NCBI RefSeq assembly: GCF_037126285.1 | Contig: NZ_CP147012.1 | Location: forward strand, 1 to 64,000 | Source: Bernardetia sp. MNP-M8 | GTDB taxonomy: Bacteria > Bacteroidota > Bacteroidia > Cytophagales > Bernardetiaceae | Reading direction: 5' to 3' | DNA: 64,000 nucleotides | Part shown: piece by piece, positions 1 to 9,097 of the stretch | How positions within the stretch are numbered: the first letter of the stretch is position 1 | Layout: every line of letters starts with the position of its first letter | Notes under the pieces: generated by a model | What the model was told of the DNA's origin: nothing | The model's input: the letters and a program-made list of their open reading frames with translations, nothing else | Database searches by the model: none | Made by a program: the position numbers and the translations under genes

Positions 1-1156
1 GCTCACGAATAGATTTATTTATCAAACTTTCGGCTACAATTCCTGCCCCTTCTTGTTCGCCTTCATAAACCAATTCAATTTTACCAGCAATGGCAGGAAC
101 AACGCCTCTAAAATCACTCATTCTGACAGAAGTGGTTTTTTCATTATTGATAAGCATTCTTCTTTCAGCAGCAGAAACCAAGTTTTCATACGCTGAAATA
201 GTCAGACGAGCAGAAACTCCACTTTTTTCATCTACATATTCGCTATCTCTTGCAACAAAAGAAATTTGTTCTACCAAATCAGTTGCAATTTCTCCTACTT
301 TAATTTTCTCTTTTTGTGCTTCTGCAAGGCTAGATTCTTGATGCGTAATTTTTTTACTAATTTCTAAAGTAGTTGGATAATGTGTAATAATCTGACTTCC
401 AATTCTATCTTTAAGAGGCGTTACGATACTTCCACGATTGGTATAATCTTCTGGATTGGCAGTAAAAACAAATTGAATATCTAAAGGCAAACGAAGTTTA
501 AAGCCACGAATTTGAATATCTCCTTCTTGTAAAATATTAAAAAGTGCCACCTGAATTCTTGCTTGAAGGTCAGGAAGCTCATTAATTACAAAAATACAAC
601 GGTGTGAACGTGGAATAAGTCCAAAATTAATAACTCGTTCATCTGAATAATTGAGTTTTAAATTTGCTGCACGAATAGGATCGACATCACCAATCAAATC
701 TGACACAGTAACATCAGGAGTAGCTAATTTTTCTGTATAGCGTTCATTTCTGTGTAACCATTCTATTTCTGTTGAATCTCCTTTTTCAGCTATCAAATCT
801 TTTGCAAAGCGAGAAAGAGGACTAAAAGGGTCGTCATTGAGTTCAGAACCTTTCACAAAAGGAATATATTCATCTAAAAGACCAACCATAAGGCGAGCAA
901 TACGTGTTTTTGCCTGTCCACGAAGTCCTAAAAGATTGATGTTATGGCGAGAAAGAATAGCTCTTTCTATATCTGGAATAACTGTTTCTTCATATCCATA
1001 AATTCCTTCAAATGGATTTCCATTGTTTTGTAGACTATTAATTAGATTATCTCTTAATTCTTCTTTTATCGTTTTGGACTGATAACCTGCATTTTTGAGG
1101 TCTTGAATAGTTTTGAGTTCTAAAAGCTGATTGCTTTTGAGTTCGTTATAAGCCAT
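1..1156 (-). CDS. ChlI/MoxR-like AAA+ ATPase, C-terminus cut by window edge
   Basis: About 385 codons are open from an ATG at 1156 to the left edge with no stop, so the C-terminus is missing. The translation has an AAA+ core: a P-loop variant GLRGQAKTR near residue 78, and a Walker B-like strand CIFVINELPDL near residue 186 with Asn-Glu where Asp-Glu is usual. After these come a sensor-1-like strand FVFTANPEDYTNRG and an arginine-finger-like LKDRIGSQI. This matches the Bacteroidota proteins labelled magnesium-chelatase subunit I or MoxR-like ATPase. Such ATPases usually remodel a partner that carries a von Willebrand A domain, and that gene would lie to the left. The chelatase label is historical, since nothing here suggests chlorophyll or cobalamin metal insertion. 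The family call is firm; the substrate is unknown. Confidence 0.8.
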   Translation of the reverse strand, partial: MAYNELKSNQLLELKTIQDLKNAGYQSKTIKEELRDNLINSLQNNGNPFEGIYGYEETVIPDIERAILSRHNINLLGLRGQAKTRIARLMVGLLDEYIPFVKGSELNDDPFSPLSRFAKDLIAEKGDSTEIEWLHRNERYTEKLATPDVTVSDLIGDVDPIRAANLKLNYSDERVINFGLIPRSHRCIFVINELPDLQARIQVALFNILQEGDIQIRGFKLRLPLDIQFVFTANPEDYTNRGSIVTPLKDRIGSQIITHYPTTLEISKKITHQESSLAEAQKEKIKVGEIATDLVEQISFVARDSEYVDEKSGVSARLTISAYENLVSAAERRMLINNEKTTSVRMSDFRGVVPAIAGKIELVYEGEQEGAGIVAESLINKSIRE

Positions 1157-1284
1157 AAATTTTTTATAGATTTTTGTTTAAAAAAACACCAAACTGTATT
1201 TTTTTTAATGGTATGTAAATCTTTGCTTTAAAACTCTAAGAACTACTTGTCTTTAAAATAGTTTAGACAAAATTTTACAAAAAA

Positions 1285-1314
1285 AATCCTATTAAAAATT
1301 AATTTAATAGGATT
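1285..1314 (-). terminator. Rho-independent terminator after the 1360-2208 gene
   Basis: A perfect 12-bp stem (aatcctattaaa / tttaataggatt) encloses a 6-nt loop at 1297-1302. On the minus strand the stem is followed by a run of U residues from the A-tract just left of 1285. It lies 46 bp beyond the stop of the minus-strand gene. Confidence 0.8.
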
Positions 1315-1359
1315 TTGTATTTTATCTTATAAAAAATACCGAAATATCAGATTTGAAGA

Positions 1360-2208
1360 TTACTTGATAAATCCACCACGGATTCCATTCAATAATGCGC
1401 CAAGTTCAGCAGCATGTTTGTCGCTCATTGTAAAAGTAGTAGTAGAAGTGCTTTTTGTTACAGGACCATCTTCAGTAATTACTGTGTCTGATGTTCCTTC
1501 AACAGTTTCTTCTTTTACATTACGATATACTTTTTGTACTTCTTTAAGTTGTGCAATAAGTGTATTGAATTTAGGCTGTGTTTTGTGTGCATCTAAAGCC
1601 ATCATAAGACGATCAAGAACTAATTTTTGTTCTGCCAAACGCTCTTTCAATTTAGCATTCTTGGTCTTTTTGTGCATATCAGCAAGTAAGTGAGTAGATT
1701 CTATCCAACCACCTGTTACAAACAAAACGCTCAAATGCTCACGTTTTTCAGTTTGAAGTTGCTCATTGATATCTTGCAAGTTGCGAGTTGAGCTACGAAT
1801 AAGTTCTTCTAAATTATCGCTATTAGAAGTAAGTTCTTTCAATGTTTCAGCGTCAAAGAATTGTCCGATATTAAGACCATTTGCAAGTTCTTTGATAGCA
1901 GAAAGATAATCTAATACATCTTGATTTTTGTTATAAATACTTGCGAAACCTAAGTCTGTTCCATAAACACCTAAGTTGAGCGCACGCTCATAACTGTCTG
2001 TGTATTTACTAGCAGAAGAAGAGTTTGCAAGCTCACCTTTCACATATTCTGTACCTGTTTCTTTAATAAGAGTGGTAAGTTCTAATGGATTTGGAATAGA
2101 TTCGATGATTGATTTAATAAAATCATCTTTTGGGCTCATATTCATTGTTGCAGCAGTGCTGAACATCAAGAAAATAACGCCTACAATACCAGCATATACT
2201 TTTGTCAT
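1360..2208 (-). CDS. Secreted or membrane-anchored protein of unknown function
   Basis: The 282-residue product opens with a hydrophobic signal-like segment (residues 4-21, ending around TAATMN) and is otherwise helical and charged. I do not recognise a family. A heptad-rich stretch lies around residues 125-215 (NLEELIRSSTRNLQDINEQL, then KLKERLAEQK), followed by a Thr/Ser-rich segment near 240-260 and a short C-terminal helix. No lipobox Cys or enzyme motif is visible. It is transcribed alone, with its own terminator at 1285-1314 and a 519-bp gap upstream. An envelope or periplasmic structural role is possible but is only inference. Confidence 0.75.
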   Translation of the reverse strand: MTKVYAGIVGVIFLMFSTAATMNMSPKDDFIKSIIESIPNPLELTTLIKETGTEYVKGELANSSSASKYTDSYERALNLGVYGTDLGFASIYNKNQDVLDYLSAIKELANGLNIGQFFDAETLKELTSNSDNLEELIRSSTRNLQDINEQLQTEKREHLSVLFVTGGWIESTHLLADMHKKTKNAKLKERLAEQKLVLDRLMMALDAHKTQPKFNTLIAQLKEVQKVYRNVKEETVEGTSDTVITEDGPVTKSTSTTTFTMSDKHAAELGALLNGIRGGFIK

Positions 2209-2727
2209 AATGGCTATACAGTTTTAAAGTTTAGAATAAAGATTATTTTGGAATTAACTTGTTTTGTTTTAAAAAAAGCTAAACTAATTTAGAGTATTGA
2301 ATAATATATTTTGATATATTTTAATAAATTCTTAGATTATTTAAAGAGATATATAGCTAATATACAAATACATTACCAACTTTCTGCCTTAATTGAGAAA
2401 CTACTTGAAAAATATAAAAATAACTGTTTCTTTTTTAGTTTGTTTCTAGCTTTTCTTTCAACTTATTTATTAATTGCTTAATAGAATTTTATGAGTTTTG
2501 CTTAATTAAATTTTCAAAGTTATTAGCTATAATACAACTGTCTTGCCAAATAGCAAATTTATTTAAAAAGGTGTGAAATATTCTTTCTATTAAAGATGTA
2601 ACAGACTTTATTGTCGACAAACTATCAGTATAGAACTATTAAACTAATAGCGAAAAAATTGGCTGATGTATAGTTTTTTGACTAAAAATAAAAAACGTGA
2701 AAATCAATACTCTATTCTTTATCTATC
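2209..2727. other. 519-bp AT-rich intergenic stretch
   Basis: No open frame of convincing length, RNA gene or strong hairpin was found. It lies upstream of the minus-strand gene at 1360-2208 and must hold that gene's promoter, but no TTG/TAnnTTTG pair stood out. Confidence 0.5.
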
Positions 2728-4767
2728 TTAGACAAAATCTGAAACTTTTACACCCAGTACAATAATATCATCAGTTTGTTTTTGGTCAGAAATTTTACTC
2801 CAAGCCATAACTTCTTCATCTAAAATTTCCATTTGGCGTTGCATTGGTTTTTGATGAATTTCATAAAGTAATTTCTTAAAACGTTTACTTGAAAAAACAC
2901 GCCCTAGCTCTCCTCCAAATTGGTCTTTGTACCCATCAGAGAAGAGATAAAAAACATCATCTTTTTGAAGCTGAATTTCGTGAGTAGTAAGCTCTAAGTT
3001 TTGTAGTTTTCTCTTACGAATTTTACTTACACCACCCAAAGAAGCTCTATCAGCTTTTATTTCTGTAAATTCACCATTTCTAACAAAATACAAAGAACGA
3101 TGTGCTCCTGAATATTTCATTTTGAGAGTATCTAAATCAACTGTACAAAAGGCGATTTCCATTCCATCTTGACTATTTTCAGAATGCTCATCTTGGTGAA
3201 GTACCTTTCTAATATCATAATCTACTTCTTCCAAAACTATAGCAGGTTCTATTTGACCTCCAATAGTTACTACAGTTGTGAGTAAATTATTTCCGAGCAT
3301 AGACATAAATCCACCTGGAACTCCGTGTCCTGTACAATCTCCAACAGCAAATACCAAATAGTTTTTTCCATCTTTGGTAACTTCATCAAACCAATAAAAA
3401 TCGCCTGAAACTATATCACGAGGTTTGTAAAGAACAAAAGAATGAGGAAAGTATTTATTAAAAATATTGTGTTCTGGAAGTGTCGAACGTTGAATTCGTT
3501 CGGCATAATGAATACTTGAGGTAATAGATTTGTTTTGTTTCTCAATTTCTTTGAAAGCCTCTCCAAGTGCACTATTTTGCATCTCAATTTGGTCTTTTGA
3601 AAGTTCAATTTCTACTTTTTGTTCATTAATCTGTATATATTTTGATTCTATGCGCTCATTAATGGCAGCAAGTTCGATGTTAAGCTCATCTTGCTCTCTC
3701 ATTTTGGCTTTGAGTTTATTTGCCATTTGTCCAAAACTTTGTGCTAGTTTTCCTATTTCATCTCGTGTTTTGATATTTGGAACAGCTTCTAAGTTTCCTT
3801 CTCCCATTTCTTTTGCTGATGCTGTTAGGCTTAGAATAGGTTTAGCAAACAGACGAGCTACTACAAAAGCTATTAACGAAGCAACCAAAATAACAAGGGC
3901 TAAAGTAACTGCAATTTGTGTACGCAAATCATAGATTGGCTCATAAACTACATCTTCAGGTAAAGCGATTAAAAGAATCCAGTTATTTCCTGCGTAACTT
4001 AAATAACCAGTTTCTAATGTATAGAAATAGATTTTATCTCCAAAAAGATGATATTTTACTTTATCATTCTCAGCAAAATAAGTAAGTTGTTTCATATCAT
4101 GATACTTTTCCTTCAAAACTCCATCAGGATTAGTATTAGAGTATAAAATTGTACCTTCTTTATCTAGTAAGTTAATATCTGCATTTCTCATAAGGGAATC
4201 TGTAGCCATAGATTCTTCAAAAATACTATTGATCCAAGATAAGTCTGCACGAGTAACCACTGTACCTACACGAGTTCCGATATCACTTCTCACAACAGCT
4301 GCAAAGTGCATTACAGGAATTTGTAGTGAAACAGATGGGGAGATATCCATAGTAACCTCTTGTTGTCCTTGATCTATTTTTTCCCAGTAGGTAGTAAGGT
4401 CGTGAGTTTTTCCAACATTTAGGTTACGAGAATCAGCTAAACGAAGACGAGTAGGGTCAAAAAAGGAAATGCTTTTATACATTCCATTTTTAAGTTGTAG
4501 TTCTTTAATACGATCAGTTAGTTCTGCTTGACTAATAGACTCATCAGAAAGAATTGGGTCTTGAGAAAGTTGTTGAATATCTGTAACACGCTCATAGATA
4601 AAACGATCAATATTACTGATAGCAAAAGAGGATTGTTTTTCGATACGTGCTGTAATTTGCCTTTCTAATGTCTGTCGTGATTCATAATCTACAAAGAAGA
4701 AAACTGTTCCTCCTGTAAAAGCAACCATAAATAGACAAAGTAGTACAAGTTTTATATATATATTCAT
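2728..4767 (-). CDS. Cache-HAMP-SpoIIE (PP2C) serine phosphatase
   Basis: This 679-residue inner-membrane sensor has TM1 at about residues 4-26 and an extracytoplasmic double-Cache-like domain at 30-280. TM2 follows at about 284-304, HAMP at 305-357 and a coiled coil at 345-415. The C-terminal SpoIIE/RsbU-type PP2C domain spans about 440-679. Metal-binding Asp residues are present: SGDFYWF (D456), GDCTGHGVPGG (D477), SDGYKDQFGG (D611) and QTDDIIV (D666/667), so it should be active. Family knowledge: such enzymes dephosphorylate Ser/Thr on anti-anti-sigma (STAS) proteins in response to a ligand bound by the sensor. No STAS or RsbW gene is nearby. It appears to be a single-gene unit. The same output domain recurs at 34443, 40480 and 56132. 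Confidence 0.93.
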   Translation of the reverse strand: MNIYIKLVLLCLFMVAFTGGTVFFFVDYESRQTLERQITARIEKQSSFAISNIDRFIYERVTDIQQLSQDPILSDESISQAELTDRIKELQLKNGMYKSISFFDPTRLRLADSRNLNVGKTHDLTTYWEKIDQGQQEVTMDISPSVSLQIPVMHFAAVVRSDIGTRVGTVVTRADLSWINSIFEESMATDSLMRNADINLLDKEGTILYSNTNPDGVLKEKYHDMKQLTYFAENDKVKYHLFGDKIYFYTLETGYLSYAGNNWILLIALPEDVVYEPIYDLRTQIAVTLALVILVASLIAFVVARLFAKPILSLTASAKEMGEGNLEAVPNIKTRDEIGKLAQSFGQMANKLKAKMREQDELNIELAAINERIESKYIQINEQKVEIELSKDQIEMQNSALGEAFKEIEKQNKSITSSIHYAERIQRSTLPEHNIFNKYFPHSFVLYKPRDIVSGDFYWFDEVTKDGKNYLVFAVGDCTGHGVPGGFMSMLGNNLLTTVVTIGGQIEPAIVLEEVDYDIRKVLHQDEHSENSQDGMEIAFCTVDLDTLKMKYSGAHRSLYFVRNGEFTEIKADRASLGGVSKIRKRKLQNLELTTHEIQLQKDDVFYLFSDGYKDQFGGELGRVFSSKRFKKLLYEIHQKPMQRQMEILDEEVMAWSKISDQKQTDDIIVLGVKVSDFV

Positions 4768-5166
4768 TATTCAAAAAGGCAATATAATAGCAATTTTTGG
4801 ACGGATTATTCTACAATGCAAAACTGATTAACTAAAAATGAGTAGAAGTATTATTTTATGTTTTGTTCTAGCTTTACTTGAGTTAGGCAAATGACTATGC
4901 AATATGCGTATTTTTTCTTAAAAAACACAAAGAATTCCATAAAAATAGAACTTTCATAACCAATAAACAATGGATTGAGGATAAACTTTAAAGCTCTTTC
5001 AAGGAAATAGGAATGCATTGTATGTTTAGTATAGTAAAAATTCGTGCCTATTCCCTAAAAAAATATAGTTTTTATACTAAAAGGTTCTATTTTTCGCTCA
5101 ATTAGCGTATTTTTAGCATTAATAAATAAGAAAATTCATTTTTGTTTCAAATAAATCATTCATTTT
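4768..5166. other. 399-bp divergent intergenic region
   Basis: This lies between the divergently transcribed PP2C gene and the M24 peptidase gene, so it should hold promoters for both. I saw no consensus TTG-N19-TAnnTTTG pair, RNA gene or repeat. Confidence 0.5.
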
Positions 5167-5889
5167 ATGTCTTTAAATACTCAAAATTTATCTAAAACAC
5201 CATTAGAATCGTTAATTGAAGCTGAAAAAAAAGCAATTCAGTTATTTTCTGAAATAGAAAAACGAAATCTCATACAAACAGGAAAATCAGAAGAGCAGCT
5301 CAGTCAAGAAATTTATGAATTGGCAAATGAAATGTTTGGAACTACTCGCCATTGGCACACACGTATTGTAAGAGCAGGAATAAATACGCTATTACCTTAC
5401 TATGAAAATCCACCATTGTTGAGATTACAAGAAGATGATATTTTATTTTTAGATTTAGGTCCTATTTTTCAAGAGTGGGAAGCCGATTTAGGAAGAACTT
5501 ATGTTATTGGAAATAACCCAAAGAAACTCAAACTCAAAAATGATGTAGAAAGTATTTGGAATGAATGCAGAAATTGGTATTTAGATAAAATAGAAAACGA
5601 AATTCAAGTAACAGGTGCAGAGCTTTATCAAAAAGCAACAGATTTAGCCAATCAAAACGGTTGGGAGTTTGGAGGAGAAATCGCAGGGCATATTGTCGGA
5701 CAGTTTCCACACGAAAAACTAGAGCAAGAAGACAAAACACTTTATATCCATCCAGAAAATCATTCTTCTATGTTAAGCAAAGACAAAGATGGAAATACTA
5801 GAAACTTTATCCTAGAAATTCATTTAGTAGATAGAGAATTAGGAATTGGTGGGTTTTATGAACAACTGCTTACTGGCAGTTATCAGTAG
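5167..5889 (+). CDS. M24-family metallopeptidase (Xaa-Pro dipeptidase-like)
   Basis: The 240-residue protein has the pita-bread fold ligand set of M24 peptidases. D96 lies in LFLDLGPIF, D107 in EADLGRTY, H175 in EIAGHIVGQFPHEK, E217 in FILEIHL and E232 near the C-terminus, so all five metal ligands are present. There is no N-terminal creatinase-like domain and no signal peptide, so it is a short cytosolic form, comparable in size to methionine aminopeptidase but with Xaa-Pro-like motif spacing. The substrate cannot be told from sequence. It stands alone, with large gaps on both sides. The extreme C-terminus (after EQLL) resembles an intergenic repeat string (ggcagttatcagta) that recurs near 46105-46130, so the last few codons may be repeat-derived. 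Confidence 0.88.
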   Translation: MSLNTQNLSKTPLESLIEAEKKAIQLFSEIEKRNLIQTGKSEEQLSQEIYELANEMFGTTRHWHTRIVRAGINTLLPYYENPPLLRLQEDDILFLDLGPIFQEWEADLGRTYVIGNNPKKLKLKNDVESIWNECRNWYLDKIENEIQVTGAELYQKATDLANQNGWEFGGEIAGHIVGQFPHEKLEQEDKTLYIHPENHSSMLSKDKDGNTRNFILEIHLVDRELGIGGFYEQLLTGSYQ

Positions 5890-6288
5890 TGTACTTTACT
5901 ATTTTTTTGGAACTAATTAGCGAGTAATTTTTATGATGAAACGCAGGATAATACAAAAGACAATTACGTTTTAAAATGCTCTATTTTATTAAAATAATCT
6001 GTATAATCAGTAAAATCTGTGTTCCATAAATTTTAGAAATTCGTTTGACTTCTTTTTGATTTACTTTATCAATTAAACATTTCATTTTAGACTCACTTTT
6101 TCTTTGATTATTTTTTTGGTTTTGGTTAGAGAAAGCCAATTTTCTAACATTTGCAAACCGTATTCTGTTAGAGCAGCTTCTGGATGAAACTGAATTGCTT
6201 TTATGGGAAGTGTTATATAAGAAGATGCCATTAACTCACTATAAAAATATATTTAAGTATAACACTTATTTGTAAACATAATCTATAA
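5890..6288. other. 399-bp gap holding a glutamine amidotransferase remnant
   Basis: The only coding signal is the degenerate trpG/pabA-like fragment at 6082-6243 on the minus strand. The rest is AT-rich with no clear promoter or hairpin. Confidence 0.6.
6082..6243 (-). pseudogene. Remnant of a class I glutamine amidotransferase (TrpG/PabA-like), C-terminal end only
   Basis: Minus-strand reading gives an open stretch of 56 codons ending at the TGA at 6082-6084. It contains IKAIQFHPEAALTEYGLQML followed by ENWL. This aligns without gaps to the C-terminal end of the intact TrpG at 47362-47988 (EIMAIAHKKYKLKGIQFHPE, then SILTPEG and NWL), including the catalytic His-Pro-Glu. Only the last 35 or so residues of the family are present. 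The frame is closed by a stop at 6253-6255, and the next gene's 3' end is reached at 6289, so the nucleophile-elbow half (GVCLGHQ) is gone. It is probably a deleted paralogue such as pabA. The only ATG (6231) would give a peptide too short to be an enzyme. Confidence 0.7.
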
Positions 6289-7359
6289 CTAAGACAGCTC
6301 AAAACTAGGTAAAAACAGAGGTTCTAACTTTAAAGAAGATGTTTGTTGAGTAGCATAGTAGTTTTGAATAATTGTTTGAACAAGACGGTGAGCCGAATAT
6401 TCAAATTTAATTGGTTTTGGATTTTCTTTTTTGAGCCATTTTTCTACTTTATCATATTTTTTTGATTTTATATTCTTCAAAATAGTTGCTCCGACAGCTT
6501 CCAATCCTGCTGCATTATAATGTTGTTCGTATTGATTTTTCATTGGAATAATCAATAATTTTTTACCTAAAAAAAGAGCTTCTGCTGGTGCTTCAAAACC
6601 TGCTCCACAAACAAAGCCTTTACAGGTTCTCAAACTTTCTGTAAATTTTTCCTTATTAACTGGACGAATATGAGCATTTTCATCTCTATATTCTGTATCT
6701 GTGTGTTTAGAAAAAATTTCCCAATCGATATAAAAAAAGTGTTTACAAAACTTCAAAAGCTGTTTTTGGTCGTAAGCAGGAAGATAAATCGTATAATGTT
6801 CTTTCGTTTCTGCAACTGCATTACGAATTTCGGAACGTACCAAAGGAGGAAAGACAGTATCAGCCAAAGGCAAAAAATGAAAACCATACCCTTCTGAAGT
6901 GGGAGCGTAATTTTTGATTACAAAATCGCCTACTTTATCGCTATGTTTTGGTTTGGGAATATTTGGTAATTTTATAGCTTCTTGGTTGCTAATTCCTATA
7001 CATTTTTTTCCTTTTAGTTTGCACGCCCAAGCCGAAACAGGTTCAAAATCAGAAAGTATAATATCATATTTTTCGACGGAAAGTGATGTAATTGCTTGTA
7101 TGAAAGGTTTAAACTTTACTTTTTTGAAAGTATCTATAAAATCTATCCCTCCGTTTTTCCCAAAAGTAAAACTAAGACCTTTAAAATTATAATCTACATC
7201 AAAAGGTAATTTGAGTTCGGCAGAAGTTCCACTAATCAAAACATCTACATCAGCATATTTCTTAAAAATCGGAATCAGTTCGCAAGCACGGCTAATATGT
7301 CCATTTCCTGTGGCTTGAAGTGCGTAAAGTAAGCGAGGTTTTGAGTGATTATTTTTCAT
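6289..7359 (-). CDS. MurG-like glycosyltransferase (Glyco_trans_1_3 type)
   Basis: The 356-residue protein has a GT-B fold pattern. Its N-terminal loop ALQATGNGHISRACELIP matches the acceptor-side glycine loop of UDP-sugar transferases, and the C-terminal CGAGFEAPAEALFLGKKLLI matches the nucleotide-sugar site with its E-A-L element. There is no signal peptide or TM segment, so it is cytosolic or peripheral. It lies 56 bp downstream of the LpxH-like phosphoesterase on the same strand and is probably cotranscribed with it. This pairing suggests a role in glycolipid or envelope polysaccharide assembly, which is inference. Donor and acceptor are unknown. Confidence 0.85.
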   Translation of the reverse strand: MKNNHSKPRLLYALQATGNGHISRACELIPIFKKYADVDVLISGTSAELKLPFDVDYNFKGLSFTFGKNGGIDFIDTFKKVKFKPFIQAITSLSVEKYDIILSDFEPVSAWACKLKGKKCIGISNQEAIKLPNIPKPKHSDKVGDFVIKNYAPTSEGYGFHFLPLADTVFPPLVRSEIRNAVAETKEHYTIYLPAYDQKQLLKFCKHFFYIDWEIFSKHTDTEYRDENAHIRPVNKEKFTESLRTCKGFVCGAGFEAPAEALFLGKKLLIIPMKNQYEQHYNAAGLEAVGATILKNIKSKKYDKVEKWLKKENPKPIKFEYSAHRLVQTIIQNYYATQQTSSLKLEPLFLPSFELS

Positions 7360-7415
7360 AAATTTTGATTTAAACCCTAAGTATCTTCAGAGACTCTTAA
7401 TATTTTGTTACTCTT

Positions 7416-8246
7416 TTATTCAAATTCCTTCAAAAGCTGTTCAAATAAATATTCGTTTGTCAATGGATTTTCTGAAACGATTTTCAAATCTGCTTCTGTT
7501 AGATTTTCATCTATTTTATGCACATAAAGCGTCCATTTTTTATCATTATATTCTAAGGCTGTCATGTTTTCTACCCAATCGCCCGAATTTAGATAACATA
7601 CTTTTTCATTTTCTATTTCTATGTCTTTTATTATGGGCTGGTGAATGTGTCCACAAATCACATAATCATATCCATTTTGAATAGCAATTTCAGCAGCCGT
7701 AGTTTCAAAATTATTTTTAGATTTAACAGCCGATTTTACGCTATTTTTAATTTGCTTAGAAAGTGAAATTTTTCCTTTTCCTACTTTTTTAAGAACAGAA
7801 TTAACTGCTTTATTGAGCAAAATCAGAAAGCCATATCCATCTGCACCCATTTTGGCAATCCATTTGGAATGACGCATCGTAACATCAAATACATCTCCGT
7901 GAAAAACCCATGCTTGTTTTCCATCTAATTGTAAAACTACTTTATTGACAATTTTGGCATTCGAAACTCCAAAACCAACAAACTTTCTCATCATTTCGTC
8001 ATGATTTCCAGTGATATAATAAAGCTGAGTACCTTTACTTATCCAATCCAAAATTTTTTTGACCACTTCTACATGCGAAGTAGGAAAGTATTTTCTACTA
8101 AACTGCCATCCATCTATAATATCACCATTCAATACAACTATTTTGGGTTCTATGCTATTCAGATAATCTAAAAGAGGAACAGCTTTTGAGCCATACGTTC
8201 CCAAATGTACATCTGAAATAATGACTACTTCTACTTTGCGTTTCAT
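7416..8246 (-). CDS. LpxH-like metallophosphoesterase (UDP-2,3-diacylglucosamine diphosphatase family)
   Basis: The 276-residue calcineurin-like phosphoesterase shows the full dimetal motif series: SDVHLG (near residue 11), GDIIDGW (near 41), GNHDE (near 80), FHGD (near 116) and CGHIHQP (near 198). The WQFSRKYFP stretch after motif II and the overall length resemble the Bacteroidota LpxH/COG2908 family, which cleaves UDP-diacylglucosamine in lipid A synthesis. Bacteroidota carry several paralogues, so this copy may act on another nucleotide-lipid or in glycolipid turnover. It is the first gene of a two-gene unit with the glycosyltransferase downstream. Confidence 0.85.
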   Translation of the reverse strand: MKRKVEVVIISDVHLGTYGSKAVPLLDYLNSIEPKIVVLNGDIIDGWQFSRKYFPTSHVEVVKKILDWISKGTQLYYITGNHDEMMRKFVGFGVSNAKIVNKVVLQLDGKQAWVFHGDVFDVTMRHSKWIAKMGADGYGFLILLNKAVNSVLKKVGKGKISLSKQIKNSVKSAVKSKNNFETTAAEIAIQNGYDYVICGHIHQPIIKDIEIENEKVCYLNSGDWVENMTALEYNDKKWTLYVHKIDENLTEADLKIVSENPLTNEYLFEQLLKEFE

Positions 8247-8406
8247 AGTATTTTTTGATTAAATAGACTAAATCTTTTGTTTGGTTATACGATTTATCTA
8301 TGTGCAAAGTATCGAAAACAAATCAACTCCACTTTATAAAAAAGTGAAGTTGTGATAAAGGTTTTAGAAAAAAAAGGCGTAAATGTGAATAAATAGTGTC
8401 TAAAAA

Positions 8407-8439
8407 AATGACACTCTCTCAAAATAAGAAAGTGTCATT
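8407..8439 (-). terminator. Rho-independent terminator after the 8481-9011 gene
   Basis: A 9-bp stem (aatgacact / agtgtcatt) is flanked on its left by an A-tract that gives a U-run on the minus strand. It lies 42 bp beyond the stop codon at 8481. Confidence 0.75.
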
Positions 8440-8480
8440 ATCAAAAATTATAATTATTTCTTCACAAAGAAATATATTTT

Positions 8481-9011
8481 CTAAAAATACTGCTGAATTT
8501 CTTCTTTCATAAATTGTAGAGAGGCTTCATTTTGAGATATTTCTTTTTCTCCTTGTAGTTCAAAGATACGTCTTGAGAGGTCAAAACCTGTTGCACCTTC
8601 AGGAAGCTCTCGGTAGGCTTGATTAATAACTGAAATAAACTCTTCGACAGCACTTTTTATGTATTCCCAAGCTGGTTGGCTAATATAAATTTGTTGTGCT
8701 ACATTATGGTTAAACTCTTCACGGATAGTAAATAATAAAACTTGATGTAGTTCTACAGCAGACTGTCCTCCTTCTGTAAGACGAGGAATAAGATTATTGA
8801 CAGAATTTCGCTCTAAAAAAATAGCCATTCTTTCGTACGCCTGTAAGCGAATAGGAAGTGCAATTTCACTATTTTTAGATTTGAGCTGAAGTAAAGATTG
8901 ATTCATCTCTCGTCCTATAAACGATTTAACAACTAAAAACATGCCGTATAAAACTGCGCCTGCTGGCAGTGTAATAATTAAAAGGTCTTTGATTAAAGAG
9001 CCGTAATCCAT
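8481..9011 (-). CDS. Small membrane-anchored protein, DUF7935-like
   Basis: The 176-residue protein has one N-terminal TM helix (about residues 9-30, LLIITLPAGAVLYGMFLVV) and a helical cytosolic domain. It resembles the conserved Bacteroidota family DUF7935, whose members carry an ALPIRLQAYERM-like motif and an HQVLL(F)TIREEFNHN segment. Both are visible here, around residues 50-65 and 88-105. Its function is not known. A TAnnTTTG-type match (CAAAGGTA on the plus strand, 9074-9081) lies about 65 bp upstream of the start, but no matching -33 element was found. It is transcribed alone with its own terminator. Confidence 0.75.
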   Translation of the reverse strand: MDYGSLIKDLLIITLPAGAVLYGMFLVVKSFIGREMNQSLLQLKSKNSEIALPIRLQAYERMAIFLERNSVNNLIPRLTEGGQSAVELHQVLLFTIREEFNHNVAQQIYISQPAWEYIKSAVEEFISVINQAYRELPEGATGFDLSRRIFELQGEKEISQNEASLQFMKEEIQQYF

Positions 9012-9097
9012 AAAAAACGTATTGAATAGGTAATTTTTATCTTAAAAAATCTGATTGTGATTTTGTATAACTACAAAGGTAAATATTTTTTTGTTCT

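Noticed and set aside
90-341. 83-codon plus-strand frame at the left end
   Set aside because: It is antisense to the clear AAA+ ATPase reading frame, which runs off the window edge.
3530-3934. 134-codon plus-strand frame antisense to the Cache-HAMP-PP2C gene
   Set aside because: The opposite strand encodes the HAMP and coiled-coil region with strong domain support; the antisense product is low-complexity and matches nothing.
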